Source: Bacteroidales bacterium (lineage in GTDB: Bacteria; Bacteroidota; Bacteroidia; Bacteroidales; Paludibacteraceae). From it: DNA of 64,000 nt. The notes below the pieces were generated by a model. The model was not told the DNA's origin, made no database searches, and saw only the letters and a program-made list of their open reading frames with translations. Location of the stretch: NCBI GenBank assembly GCA_022783865.1, contig JALFYY010000024.1:55229-119228 (forward strand), given 5' to 3'. Every line of letters begins with the position of its first letter. Positions within the stretch are counted from its first letter, which is position 1. Position numbers and translations under genes: made by a program. This document shows, piece by piece, positions 1 to 8,378 of the stretch.

Positions 1-3000
1 CAACACATCGTAGCGTTCGCCGTCACGAATAATAATGACACGCTGATTTTCTATCACTTTTTTCGGCAGCGGTGCTTGCTCTTCGTAAACTTCCGGCACG
101 AAACCGCAAGTAGTGAGCCATACACCCGAAGGCAATTGCACATTCACTTGGTATTCTGCCGTGAGATCGAGTTTCTCCTCGGCATAGTAGTACGATTTGG
201 TTGCACCCGATATCGGTTCACCGTTTTTGAGCCATTGATATGCCGTGAAAGTATATCCGCCATTATAGTCAGGACCTTTCACTGAAAGCACATCGTCCCA
301 ACGCTGGAAGAGCAAATCGGAAGAGAAGTGCAACGGCAGTTCTACCTCCAACACCCAATCGCCACAACGCGGCAAGAAATTGTGCAACAGAAGTTGGGCA
401 TGATAGCGGTTGGGCTGTAAGCCTGCCGGTATAGGGATTCTGACTACCGGATTGTCATTGTTAATGGGTTGCAGCAGTATATCCGTGCACCCTGCCACAT
501 GCGCTTCGTCGTCATAAAGCAAAGAGTAGTTAGTCAGAATGCCGGAATCCAATACCAACGGCACTATCCACTCGGCATCACCTTGGCAAACAAAGTTCAC
601 TTCACCCAATACTCCACCCAAGCACTCGAAGCCCATTGTATCGGAGCGCAAAACGGAGCAACCGAAATCGTTGAAAAACTCGAAATCGAATATACCGCCA
701 TTGAAGCCAGTAAGGTAAGTTTCGGAAGCATCGTAACGTTCGCCGTTGAGATAGAAATAGTCGTAGCCCGTTCCACCCAAGGTGACAGAACCTGTACCCA
801 ATTCGTTTTCCGGCTCTTTTACAACAATCGTCGGCAAAATGGAATCCTGCATATTGACATGTATCCAAATAGTGGAATCGCAACCATACTGATTGCGCCG
901 GAAACGTACGAAATCACCGGATGAGGTATGTTTATAGCATTCTCCGTCGATGCACAAAGGTTCTTCGGCACAGACGGTAGTATCTTTCAAAACGGTTTTA
1001 TCCACAGGGTTTACTTTCAAACGAAGGGTAATAACACTGTCGCAACCCGCAAAGCTTACCAACGAATCGCTGTACGAACCCTGCTGAGCAGCATAGTATT
1101 TGCCAAACTGCACATAACTTCCATCGCATATCGTGCTGTCCACAAACTGTTCGGTATCACCTATCTTCGGGACTGTGATATAAATCGTTGTATCCTTATC
1201 GCAAGCACCATTTGCAATCATTGCACGCAAGGTAACAGGGAAAGTACCACCCGTTTGCGGGAATGGATAAACGGGATTTACATCTCCACTCGTTTCTCCG
1301 TTCGGGAAAATCCATTCGTATTCTTCGCAACGCTCTTCGTAGTGATGCACCGTATCGTTGTTGAACACGGTCATCACGTGACTTTTGTTGATAAAAACGA
1401 CTCTATTCTCACAATTCGACGGCTGATACTTATAGTTGAATTCCGCAATCGGGAAACGAGGATAGATTTGCGAATAGAGATTAAAATCGCACTCTTCGTT
1501 TTCCAGATAAATCAGACGGCACCGATAAGTGGTTGTATCCGAGGGCTCCACTTCCAGGCGTTTGCTATCCGATACTTTCTCGCCATACTTGTTGTACCAC
1601 TCATAGCGGAAACCTTCAGGGGCTTCCACTGCAAGCGACGATTCGTTACCACAACTTGTGCCATATAGTTTGGCAGCTGCACAGCCCAATGTAAAATAAG
1701 CATAACCGAAGTGACCTGACCATCCACAATCAACAGTAGTCAATCTGATAGTAAGTACATCTCCTGTCTTCACCCCCTGTTCTGCCAAGTTCAGACCGAT
1801 GGTAGTCCATTCTTTCCAAGAAATAGGATAGGCATACCCCGGTACGTTATGGCATGCGTGCCAGCCACCGTCTTGTCGGTTGGCATCTGCATAGAAATCA
1901 GCAGCACCACAAGTAGGTGAAAGCAAATCGCCATATTCATCTAAAATCTCCAACTTAAAACGAGGTTGAATTTTTTCATCGTGATTCGGGTCCTCCAACA
2001 CGATAGCATATTTTAGCAACAAGATGGCAGCATTCTCTATATCCGCCACATATCGATACTCTATGCACTCACCTTCCGCACCATTATTCCAGTTTCCCAA
2101 GCGCACACTCGCCAATTCACCTTCCGGCACAAGCGGCAACTGATTGCATGTACGCTTGTCGTAAACATCAGGTTCCCAATTGACTGTATGGCGATAGTAT
2201 TTTTCATTTATACCAGTATCAACAACCGCTACCGTTGTACGGGGATCCGAGAAAGTACCTGTATAGCACGTTACATTTTCAGCATCGTGCAAATCTACAT
2301 AGTTGATACAATGTTTTTCCGGGCAGAACAATGTGAACGAATGCTGATAAGTATAAGCACTGGTATCCACATCGTTGCAAATACCCCGTACTCGGAAATC
2401 GTACAACCCCTCTTCTGCATTCTCAATATAGCAAGACTCTTTGTTGTAGGTAGTAGGAGCCGACCAAGCCCGTCCACGACGACGATACTGGAAACTATAT
2501 TTCTCACTCGTACCTACCCACTCCACCAAAATAGAGTCACACGACACAGCAGTCGCCGTAATTGATTTGGGTTTTGCACAATTGGCAGAACAAATTTGCA
2601 CATTATCGATACAAGCACCCAAAGGGTTTACAATGGTAGTATCTTGGTTAGAAGAAGCCCAAACAAAAAACAAACGGTAAGTAGTTTTGCCATTCGAACT
2701 AACCCGTACTGAACTATTTTTCCAACTGCCACTTCCACTCAATGCGCCTAAATCTTTGCACCAACCAACAATTGCATCCGGAATATTAGCAGAAGTATTG
2801 TCCGCATTCATCAGGTTTGATACGCCCGATGTCCAAGCAATACCCACTTTTAAGAATGCATTAGAATTTCCCATACATGCCCAATCGAAAGAAACTTCGT
2901 ATTGTCCGGCAGGTATCGTAAAATCACGGTAGGCATACTGCACGTTCTTTGCCACTCCAAAAGCAGCATTTGCGCCACCATCGGAGGAGATATACAAACT

Positions 3001-3219
3001 TCGCCTGCCTTCGTTATGAACAGCATCACCCACTACCCATTTGTCGGGACATTGATCAGCCAACGGACCGGGATTCAACACCCATTCCGACAACTCCACA
3101 GCATCCGACTCCTCGAAGCCCAAAAAATAGGGAGCGGAAACGCCCGATTGCGCATAAGTATTCTGAGTGAAAAATCCTAAGCAGACTAACAGACACAGAT
3201 ATGTAACAATTCTCTTCAT
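1..3219 (-). CDS. Very large secreted multidomain surface protein, C-terminus cut by window edge
   Basis: The ORF track misses this gene because it has no stop inside the window; I translated the minus strand by hand and it stays open for 1073 codons. It starts with a signal peptide (MKRIVTYLCLLVCLGFF, ending TYAQ); an in-frame ATG two codons upstream is an alternative. After it come a choice-of-anchor-like region (GFEESDAVELSEWVLNPG), a fibronectin type III-like stretch (KSITATAVSCDSILVEW), a PKD-like stretch (YEWIFPNGETSG) and Cys-containing repeats of the form STICDG..Y/GCDSVITLRL. The visible end, KVIENQRVIIIRDGERYDVL, matches the C-terminal tail of the gene fossil at 45.8 kb, so the stop is probably only a few codons beyond base 1. 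Likely exported and surface-attached; substrate unknown. The plus-strand ORFs here are shadows. Confidence 0.85.
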   Translation of the reverse strand, partial: MKRIVTYLCLLVCLGFFTQNTYAQSGVSAPYFLGFEESDAVELSEWVLNPGPLADQCPDKWVVGDAVHNEGRRSLYISSDGGANAAFGVAKNVQYAYRDFTIPAGQYEVSFDWACMGNSNAFLKVGIAWTSGVSNLMNADNTSANIPDAIVGWCKDLGALSGSGSWKNSSVRVSSNGKTTYRLFFVWASSNQDTTIVNPLGACIDNVQICSANCAKPKSITATAVSCDSILVEWVGTSEKYSFQYRRRGRAWSAPTTYNKESCYIENAEEGLYDFRVRGICNDVDTSAYTYQHSFTLFCPEKHCINYVDLHDAENVTCYTGTFSDPRTTVAVVDTGINEKYYRHTVNWEPDVYDKRTCNQLPLVPEGELASVRLGNWNNGAEGECIEYRYVADIENAAILLLKYAIVLEDPNHDEKIQPRFKLEILDEYGDLLSPTCGAADFYADANRQDGGWHACHNVPGYAYPISWKEWTTIGLNLAEQGVKTGDVLTIRLTTVDCGWSGHFGYAYFTLGCAAAKLYGTSCGNESSLAVEAPEGFRYEWYNKYGEKVSDSKRLEVEPSDTTTYRCRLIYLENEECDFNLYSQIYPRFPIAEFNYKYQPSNCENRVVFINKSHVMTVFNNDTVHHYEERCEEYEWIFPNGETSGDVNPVYPFPQTGGTFPVTLRAMIANGACDKDTTIYITVPKIGDTEQFVDSTICDGSYVQFGKYYAAQQGSYSDSLVSFAGCDSVITLRLKVNPVDKTVLKDTTVCAEEPLCIDGECYKHTSSGDFVRFRRNQYGCDSTIWIHVNMQDSILPTIVVKEPENELGTGSVTLGGTGYDYFYLNGERYDASETYLTGFNGGIFDFEFFNDFGCSVLRSDTMGFECLGGVLGEVNFVCQGDAEWIVPLVLDSGILTNYSLLYDDEAHVAGCTDILLQPINNDNPVVRIPIPAGLQPNRYHAQLLLHNFLPRCGDWVLEVELPLHFSSDLLFQRWDDVLSVKGPDYNGGYTFTAYQWLKNGEPISGATKSYYYAEEKLDLTAEYQVNVQLPSGVWLTTCGFVPEVYEEQAPLPKKVIENQRVIIIRDGERYDVL

Positions 3220-3366
3220 TAGCATAGTAATTTAATTGTTTCAAAACAAATCTTTTAATACCCGTACCCTCGCTATCATGTTGCCTAATCCCAGACAAGA
3301 ACACCACAACATCAATTGCACCGGCACTTTTTGTACACTTGTTCGCTTTTACGCCAAAAATAAGGG

Positions 3367-3397
3367 CAAAGGTACACTTTTTCATCGGTACTCGCAA
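3367..3397 (-). promoter_or_regulatory. Promoter of the large secreted protein gene
   Basis: On the minus strand TTG, 20 nt, then TACCTTTG fits the Bacteroidetes -33/-7 pattern. It predicts a leader of about 140 nt before the ATG at 3219. Confidence 0.6.
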
Positions 3398-3733
3398 CAT
3401 TTTGACAGAAAAAAAGTGATTTTTCTTACAATTTTGTCTATCAATATTCATCCTATTCAATTCCCCATAGTCAGGTATTCAACAAAACACCACTGACTAT
3501 TAACACTTTAACCTATCTTAATATGCCCTGTTTTCGGAACAATAGTTTTACAGCAGACCATCAGCAGACCTTGCGCACCCCTACGATAGCGGGCAGAGAC
3601 CTAATTGAGGAGTTGAAGAGATGAGGAGATGAAGAGATGAGGGGTTGTTTCATAGTTTAGGTATATTGGTTAATCATATTATTAGTTTGCGGAAACTTAC
3701 CAAGCATACGCCGGGCGTGTCTCGCACACCTTT

Positions 3734-3759
3734 CAGACGATTGGCACATCGTCTCTACA
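3734..3759 (+). repeat. REP-like palindrome, GACGAT core
   Basis: GACGAT, a short loop with ACA, ATCGTC, then TCTACA. It belongs to the palindrome family with the TCTCTACA edge found at about ten other places in the window. Confidence 0.6.
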
Positions 3760-3872
3760 AGCCCCCTTATTATCCTTCGCCATTTGACTCTGCTTCGGTT
3801 TCCAGGATTCGCTGCCAAAACGACAACACATACCCCATAAAACGGGCTTTTGCGCAGAAATGTTTCCGTATG

Positions 3873-3903
3873 CAAATATACTACAAGAAAACGCCTTTGT
3901 CAA
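3873..3903 (-). promoter_or_regulatory. Orphan promoter-like sequence
   Basis: On the minus strand TTG, 20 nt, TATATTTG. The nearest minus-strand gene starts about 650 bp downstream and has its own promoter, so this may drive a small RNA or be chance. Confidence 0.35.
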
Positions 3904-4150
3904 TACCAAATATTAAGAAAAAGTTTACGTTTGTTAAGATTCGGAAAAATGCATTTTTATCACATTTTCATATATTTTTTGACTCCACCAAATTCAGAAT
4001 AGCACTTTTGTCGATTTCCACCAAATTTGACTTATAAATGCTCTATATAAGCAGGAGTCCCCCCCTCAGACAGCGGACGGATTCCTGATTGAGGAACCAA
4101 GAAATGGAAGAACTGAAAAATGTATAACTAAATACAATAGGCATACAACA

Positions 4151-4184
4151 AACAAGAGTTACCGATTTGGTAACTCTTGTTTTT
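4151..4184 (-). terminator. Hairpin downstream of tRNA-Phe
   Basis: A perfect 13-bp inverted repeat (AACAAGAGTTACC / GGTAACTCTTGTT) with a 5-nt loop lies directly after the tRNA 3' end. The minus-strand exit is TTTGTTGT, so it probably terminates the tRNA transcript. Confidence 0.75.
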
Positions 4185-4185
4185 G

Positions 4186-4258
4186 TGGTGCCAACGGGAA
4201 TCGAACCAGTGACACAAGGATTTTCAGTCCTTTGCTCTACCAACTGAGCTATGGCACC
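4186..4258 (-). tRNA. tRNA-Phe (GAA)
   Basis: The minus strand gives a 73-nt cloverleaf: acceptor GGTGCCA/TGGCACC, D-arm GCTC...GAGC, anticodon loop CTGAAAA with anticodon GAA, and T-loop TTCGATT. The CCA end is not encoded; CAAAAA follows the discriminator A. The middle pair of the T-stem (ACTGG/CCCGT) is a T-C mismatch, unusual but compatible with function. Confidence 0.93.
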
Positions 4259-4423
4259 ATCGTGCTTCGTTTGCCATTCGGCGGAAAAGCGGTGCAAAAG
4301 TACTACCTTTTTTTGAATCTCGCAAGAGGTAGCAAGTTTTTTTTCGAAAAAAGTTGCTATCCGTTGCCTGTTTGCTCCGATTTGTTCCGGGAAACGCAAA
4401 ATTTCACCCCTCTATGCTATCGC

Positions 4424-4456
4424 TATCCCTAAAGTATCCATAAAGTATCCCTAAAG
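4424..4456 (+). repeat. 11-bp array, TATCCCTAAAG family, three units
   Basis: TATCCCTAAAG, TATCCATAAAG, TATCCCTAAAG, followed by GAAAA. The same array followed by GGAAA occurs at 23.45 kb, and inverted at 44.02 and 61.48 kb. Confidence 0.8.
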
Positions 4457-4530
4457 GAAAACACAGGAGAAACTAACGAGATGAAAGCATGGAGACAGTT
4501 GCAAGGTATCCATCGAAAAAGCAGAAGATA

Positions 4531-4596
4531 TATAGAAAGCCTATGCAAAGCCCATACAAGTCCCATAGTGCTACGGGGATGCTACGGTATGCTATG
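4531..4596 (+). repeat. Drifting 11-bp repeat with outer palindrome
   Basis: Six consecutive 11-mers in register: TATAGAAAGCC, TATGCAAAGCC, CATACAAGTCC, CATAGTGCTAC, GGGGATGCTAC, GGTATGCTATG. Neighbours resemble each other and distant units do not. GTCCCATAG (4560) and CTATGGGAC (4592) also form a 9-bp inverted repeat. A related array lies at 59.11 kb. The rest of the 4259-4732 gap shows nothing else clear. Confidence 0.65.
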
Positions 4597-4732
4597 GGAC
4601 TTGGTTGCTCTTTGATACATCGCTCTATGCATATTATGCACTAACAGTTCATTACAAGTCGGAAAACAGTTTGGCACATTATTTGGATTATCTTTATCAT
4701 TAAAAACATATAAACCCTAACACTTTACTATT

Positions 4733-5332
4733 ATGAAAACACACCCCACAAACGGCAAATTCGTATTGCCAGTTCTCAGTTATGCTCCCGATGCATTGGC
4801 ACCCGTTATCAGCGCAGAAACCATCGGTTATCACTATGGCAAACACCTGCAAACGTACATCAACAACCTGAATGCCGCCCTGCCGGGCAGCAAGTACGAG
4901 GGAATGGCATTGGAAGAAATCGTGACAGACAGCGAAGGCGGCGTATATAACAACGCCGGACAAACGCTCAATCATACTCTTTATTTCCTGCAGTTCCGCT
5001 CACCCAAAGCAGACAACCGCCCTACCGGACGTATCGGCAAAGCCATTGACGAACAATTCGGTTCGTTTGCAGCCTTCCAAGAAGCCTTTGTCAAAGCAGG
5101 CACTACCCTGTTCGGTTCGGGTTGGGTGTGGCTCTCTGCAGACAAAGACGGGCAACTCGTCATCACACAAGAAAAAAATGCCGATAACCCCATTTGCAAA
5201 GGTCTGCGCCCGCTACTCACTTTCGATGTTTGGGAACACGCCTATTACATTGATTACCAAAACCGCCGTCAGGACCATCTGAACGCCTTGTGGCAGATAG
5301 TGGATTGGGAGGTGATCGAACAAAGGATGTAG
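4733..5332 (+). CDS. sodB: Superoxide dismutase, Fe/Mn family
   Basis: This 199-residue cytoplasmic enzyme dismutates superoxide to hydrogen peroxide and oxygen. Metal ligands are visible: the first His in the helix YHYGKHLQTYINNLN, the second in NHTLYFLQF, and Asp and His in TFDVWEHAYYIDYQNRRQDH. Length is normal for the family. The NHTLYF and WEHAYY signatures resemble the metal-flexible SOD of Porphyromonas, so use of iron, manganese or both cannot be decided here. It stands alone; the preceding 470 bp carry repeats and no clear consensus promoter. Confidence 0.96.
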   Translation: MKTHPTNGKFVLPVLSYAPDALAPVISAETIGYHYGKHLQTYINNLNAALPGSKYEGMALEEIVTDSEGGVYNNAGQTLNHTLYFLQFRSPKADNRPTGRIGKAIDEQFGSFAAFQEAFVKAGTTLFGSGWVWLSADKDGQLVITQEKNADNPICKGLRPLLTFDVWEHAYYIDYQNRRQDHLNALWQIVDWEVIEQRM

Positions 5333-5380
5333 TAATTGACGATTGGACGATTTACAATTTACGATTGGTTCTCCGTCAAT

Positions 5381-5457
5381 CCGTATAATATTGTATAATT
5401 GATTATTAACGGTTCGTTAACAGCCATTAACGGACCGTTAATAGCATTATCGGGCAG
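5381..5457 (+). repeat. 11-bp phased repeat, TTAACGG type
   Basis: Seven 11-mers in register: CCGTATAATAT, TGTATAATTGA, TTATTAACGGT, TCGTTAACAGC, CATTAACGGAC, CGTTAATAGCA, TTATCGGGCAG. Similarity passes gradually from unit to unit. It lies between the convergent sodB and porin genes. Confidence 0.55.
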
Positions 5458-5560
5458 CGAGGGCTCAACCGCCTACGTAGCGACAAACATTATCAAATGA
5501 ATCAGACGGGGCACGACACGGCTCTACACGGAACTATCGGATACGAAAGACGAGCTACAA

Positions 5561-5584
5561 GACGATGTACACATCGTCTCTACA
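5561..5584 (+). repeat. REP-like palindrome, GACGATGT core
   Basis: GACGATGT-AC-ACATCGTC followed by TCTACA. It lies just beyond the porin stop and could also end that transcript. Confidence 0.7.
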
Positions 5585-5611
5585 CACTATAGCATATTAT
5601 TTCTGAATCAT

Positions 5612-6742
5612 TTAGAAGCGCCCGACCAGTTCGATGACCAGCTTGTCCTGCTCATCGGGTGAAGCAACCGACCAGTCAGAGTAAAAGTACTTCTCGTAAT
5701 TGATGCGCAATTCCGCCAATACGGGTTTGGCAATCGAAAGCGTGATGCCCGCAGTAAGGCGTTGGCGTGCATAGTCGGTAATCTCATATACCTTTTGCTC
5801 ATCGATGAGCGTGTATTGCCCGCGATTGTTGTTGCTCATCATGTCGTAGCGAAGACCAAAGCGGATTTTATGGAAGACTTTGGGCAAAAGCAGGTCGTAA
5901 GCGACAAAGGCGTTAGCCCCATAGGAAGGTGCGAATTGGTTTTTGTCATAGATTTTATACAACCCTTCGGCTTCGAGATGCACGCCATAGAAATCAGCTA
6001 TCATGCCTATGTCGAAGAGGTTCATGCGCAGTTCGGCGGGTTGGATGGATTGCCAGTTCAGACTGAACGAGAAATACTTTACGGGCGTCATTGTGAAACG
6101 TGCGGAATAGTCCATGTGCTTTTGCCATTCCGTCTGTGCCGTCAAACCGGAGCCGTTGAAAACTCCTGCCGATATTTCCATTGGAAACCAAGCTTTTGCA
6201 TCGTAGGCAACGGTGAAGCCGACATCACGGAATCCGCTGACCTGTTTGGTGATAAAGGAACGGTTGGCAAAGTACAGAAGATGCGGCGAACGCAGGTTGT
6301 CGGTAGAAAAAGGCACTTTCATCTGTCCCAACGTAAGCGCCAATCCTTTCACGGGAAAGACACGCACATAAGCATCGAGCATTTTGATAGTACCACGGTC
6401 GGACAAGTCGATTTCCGCCTTGTACGCCACGATGGGATGCACATTGCCCGTAATGGAAAGACGTGCATTCCGCACTTGGAAACGGCTTTCGTTGAGTTGG
6501 GGACAATACTCGTATTTGGCACGGATAGTACCATGGATTTCGGGAATATAATCAAGCCCTTCCATTTTTTTCTTCTCCAGCGGCTTGCCTTCTTCATCGA
6601 TTTCATGATCACCGGAAAAGAAACGCTTTGCCACCTGTTGCCCGATTGAAAGTGTATCTGTTGCAGTTGCTGCTTTGTCTTGCGCAGCAACAAAAGCAAC
6701 CATCATCACAGAAAGCAACAAAGAAGAAATAGTTCGTTTCAT
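5612..6742 (-). CDS. Outer-membrane porin of the phosphate-selective porin O/P type
   Basis: About 376 residues from the MKRTISSLLL start (the track start at 6754 adds four residues). The signal peptide ends near FVAAQ. The rest is alternating beta-strand sequence: IPEIHGTIRAKYEY, a central AYVRVFPVKGLALTLGQMKV, then FSTDNLRSPHLLYFANRSF, and a terminal strand ending in Phe (LVIELVGRF), typical of BAM-assembled barrels. The GQMKVPFS and RSPHLLYFANRS signatures are those of Bacteroidetes OprP-type porins. Substrate cannot be read from sequence, and no phosphate genes are nearby. A promoter lies 30-60 bp upstream. Confidence 0.85.
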   Translation of the reverse strand: MKRTISSLLLSVMMVAFVAAQDKAATATDTLSIGQQVAKRFFSGDHEIDEEGKPLEKKKMEGLDYIPEIHGTIRAKYEYCPQLNESRFQVRNARLSITGNVHPIVAYKAEIDLSDRGTIKMLDAYVRVFPVKGLALTLGQMKVPFSTDNLRSPHLLYFANRSFITKQVSGFRDVGFTVAYDAKAWFPMEISAGVFNGSGLTAQTEWQKHMDYSARFTMTPVKYFSFSLNWQSIQPAELRMNLFDIGMIADFYGVHLEAEGLYKIYDKNQFAPSYGANAFVAYDLLLPKVFHKIRFGLRYDMMSNNNRGQYTLIDEQKVYEITDYARQRLTAGITLSIAKPVLAELRINYEKYFYSDWSVASPDEQDKLVIELVGRF

Positions 6743-6774
6743 ATAATCCGCCATAGTATTCCGTAAATTCCGTA

Positions 6775-6806
6775 CAAAGGTAGTGATTAGTTTTCAGTTA
6801 CGCAAA
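6775..6806 (-). promoter_or_regulatory. Porin promoter
   Basis: TTTG, 20 nt, TACCTTTG on the minus strand, an exact consensus match. Predicted transcription start is about 15 nt before the 6754 ATG and about 25 nt before the 6742 ATG. Confidence 0.7.
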
Positions 6807-6836
6807 TATATTGACTAACGGGACACAATACAAAGC

Positions 6837-8237
6837 TCAGAACAAAGGTGCGAACAAGCGGGCAAACGACTCTACCAACCGTTCCCAAAACGAACGATGG
6901 CGCCACGTGGCGAGGTCCAGTTCGTGACACTCGAGCATATCGTGTTCAAAGATAGCACGTTGCCGGAGCGCAATATCTTCGTCATAGATGAAAGCATTGA
7001 TTTCGAAAGAGAGTTTGAGGCTGCGAGGGTCGATATTCACACTGCCGATGGTGCTCACACGATTGTCCGTTACAATGGTTTTGGCGTGCATATAGCCTGC
7101 GTCATAGAGAAACACCCGGATGCCTGCCGACAGTGCACGATCGAGATACGAGAAAGTGGCTTTGGGCACCAAAATACCCTTGTCACCTTGTGCGGGCAAC
7201 ATAATGCGTACGTCTTTCCCCGCCAATGCAACAGAGCACAAAGTATTCATTATCACATCGGTAGGAATAAAATAGGGAGACTGCAGCCAAATATAGTCTT
7301 TGGTTTGCGCAATAAGCAACGCCAAAGAGTGCTCCATCACGTTCCACTGATCGGCAGGATTGGAAGTAACAATCTGAATCTTAGCACCTTCTATGGTCTG
7401 CTCTTCAGGCAAACCAGGGAAATAGCGTTGTGCCGACAAAAACTGCTTAGAGGCGAAATACCAGTCCGACAAAAAGGCGATCTGCATTTCTTCGACAGCC
7501 GGACCGACAATGCGGAAATGCGTATCACGCCAAATGCCGGTGCGGATGCCCTTGAGATAGCGCTCCGCAATATTCATACCGCCCATATACCCCACCTTGC
7601 CATCGATGACCACCACTTTCCGATGGTTGCGATAGTTGGAAAACGAGGTCAGAAACGGCAATATCTTGTTGAAAGGCTGCACTTCTACACCATTGTCCTT
7701 CAGTTGACGATAGAAAGCAATCGAGATGTTCCAATTGGCAGCCGCATCGTAGATAACACGCACCTCAACACCCTGACGGACTTTTTCGACAAGCAAATTG
7801 CTGATATGCCTGCCCAACTCATCGTCTTCGAACTTAAAGAACTGAAAATGAATATGGTCGGTAGCCGCCTCTATATCTTTGAGCAAATGCTGCAACATAT
7901 CTCTGAACGACGTATAAAGGTCCAACCGGTTGCCATCAGTGAGATATGCGTGATTATTGTTATGCAGGAAGCCGATGAGCGTCGTATAGTCGTCTTTCTC
8001 TGAAACGGGACTTGCAAGCGGCTCCACATTGGTTTTCAGCGTTGCCAAATCATCGGCTTTCATCAACGGGCGAATTGCCCGTTTGCCGAAGAAGAAATAG
8101 AGCAGGAGCCCCACAAAAGGCAAACATAGCAAGACAGACAGCCATGCCAAAGTGTCGGCAGGACGACGATTCTCCATCACTATCACCACTGCGGCGTTGA
8201 CAGCGAAAAGAACAACAATCAAGTTGAACCAATTCAT
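6837..8237 (-). CDS. cls: Cardiolipin synthase, phospholipase D superfamily
   Basis: At 466 residues it has the full-length bacterial Cls layout. Two N-terminal transmembrane segments (NLIVVLFAVNAAVVIVM and AWLSVLLCLPFVGLLLYFFF) precede two catalytic HxKxxxxD motifs: HRKVVVIDG near residue 215 and HAKTIVTDN near residue 390, the latter followed by GSVNIDPRSL. It joins two phosphatidylglycerol molecules into cardiolipin plus glycerol at the inner membrane. It lies downstream of serS on the same strand, separated by about 140 bp with a hairpin, so it is probably transcribed separately. Confidence 0.95.
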   Translation of the reverse strand: MNWFNLIVVLFAVNAAVVIVMENRRPADTLAWLSVLLCLPFVGLLLYFFFGKRAIRPLMKADDLATLKTNVEPLASPVSEKDDYTTLIGFLHNNNHAYLTDGNRLDLYTSFRDMLQHLLKDIEAATDHIHFQFFKFEDDELGRHISNLLVEKVRQGVEVRVIYDAAANWNISIAFYRQLKDNGVEVQPFNKILPFLTSFSNYRNHRKVVVIDGKVGYMGGMNIAERYLKGIRTGIWRDTHFRIVGPAVEEMQIAFLSDWYFASKQFLSAQRYFPGLPEEQTIEGAKIQIVTSNPADQWNVMEHSLALLIAQTKDYIWLQSPYFIPTDVIMNTLCSVALAGKDVRIMLPAQGDKGILVPKATFSYLDRALSAGIRVFLYDAGYMHAKTIVTDNRVSTIGSVNIDPRSLKLSFEINAFIYDEDIALRQRAIFEHDMLECHELDLATWRHRSFWERLVESFARLFAPLF

Positions 8238-8326
8238 AACACTGCTTACTAAAGATTTACTTGATAACTATATAACAAAAACATTGCCAATCTTGGTCGT
8301 CCGCAGAAAAATATGCCGATAACAGC

Positions 8327-8354
8327 AATGCCACCCGACAAGTCGGATGGCATT
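8327..8354 (-). terminator. Hairpin after serS
   Basis: Inverted repeat AATGCCACCCGAC / GTCGGATGGCATT with a 2-nt loop, 24 bp past the serS stop. There is no U-tract on the minus side, so termination may be weak. Confidence 0.55.
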
Positions 8355-8378
8355 GTATATACGTAGAAATGTATCGTA

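Larger units (their letters stand above)
3398..4148. other. Gene-free stretch with short repeats
   Basis: No credible gene. The stretch holds a two-copy 11-bp repeat near 3552 (AGCAGACCATC/AGCAGACCTTG), a purine-rich GATGAGGAGATGAAG run near 3610-3650, a REP-like palindrome at 3734 and an isolated minus-strand promoter at 3873. ORFs in both strands have no family resemblance. Confidence 0.6.

Noticed and set aside
469-1668. Plus-strand ORFs of 151 and 246 residues
   Set aside because: Shadows of the large minus-strand secreted protein that the ORF track omitted because it lacks a stop in the window.
4043-4399. 118-residue minus-strand ORF
   Set aside because: Runs through the tRNA-Phe gene.
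5762-6649. 295-residue plus-strand ORF
   Set aside because: Shadow of the porin gene.
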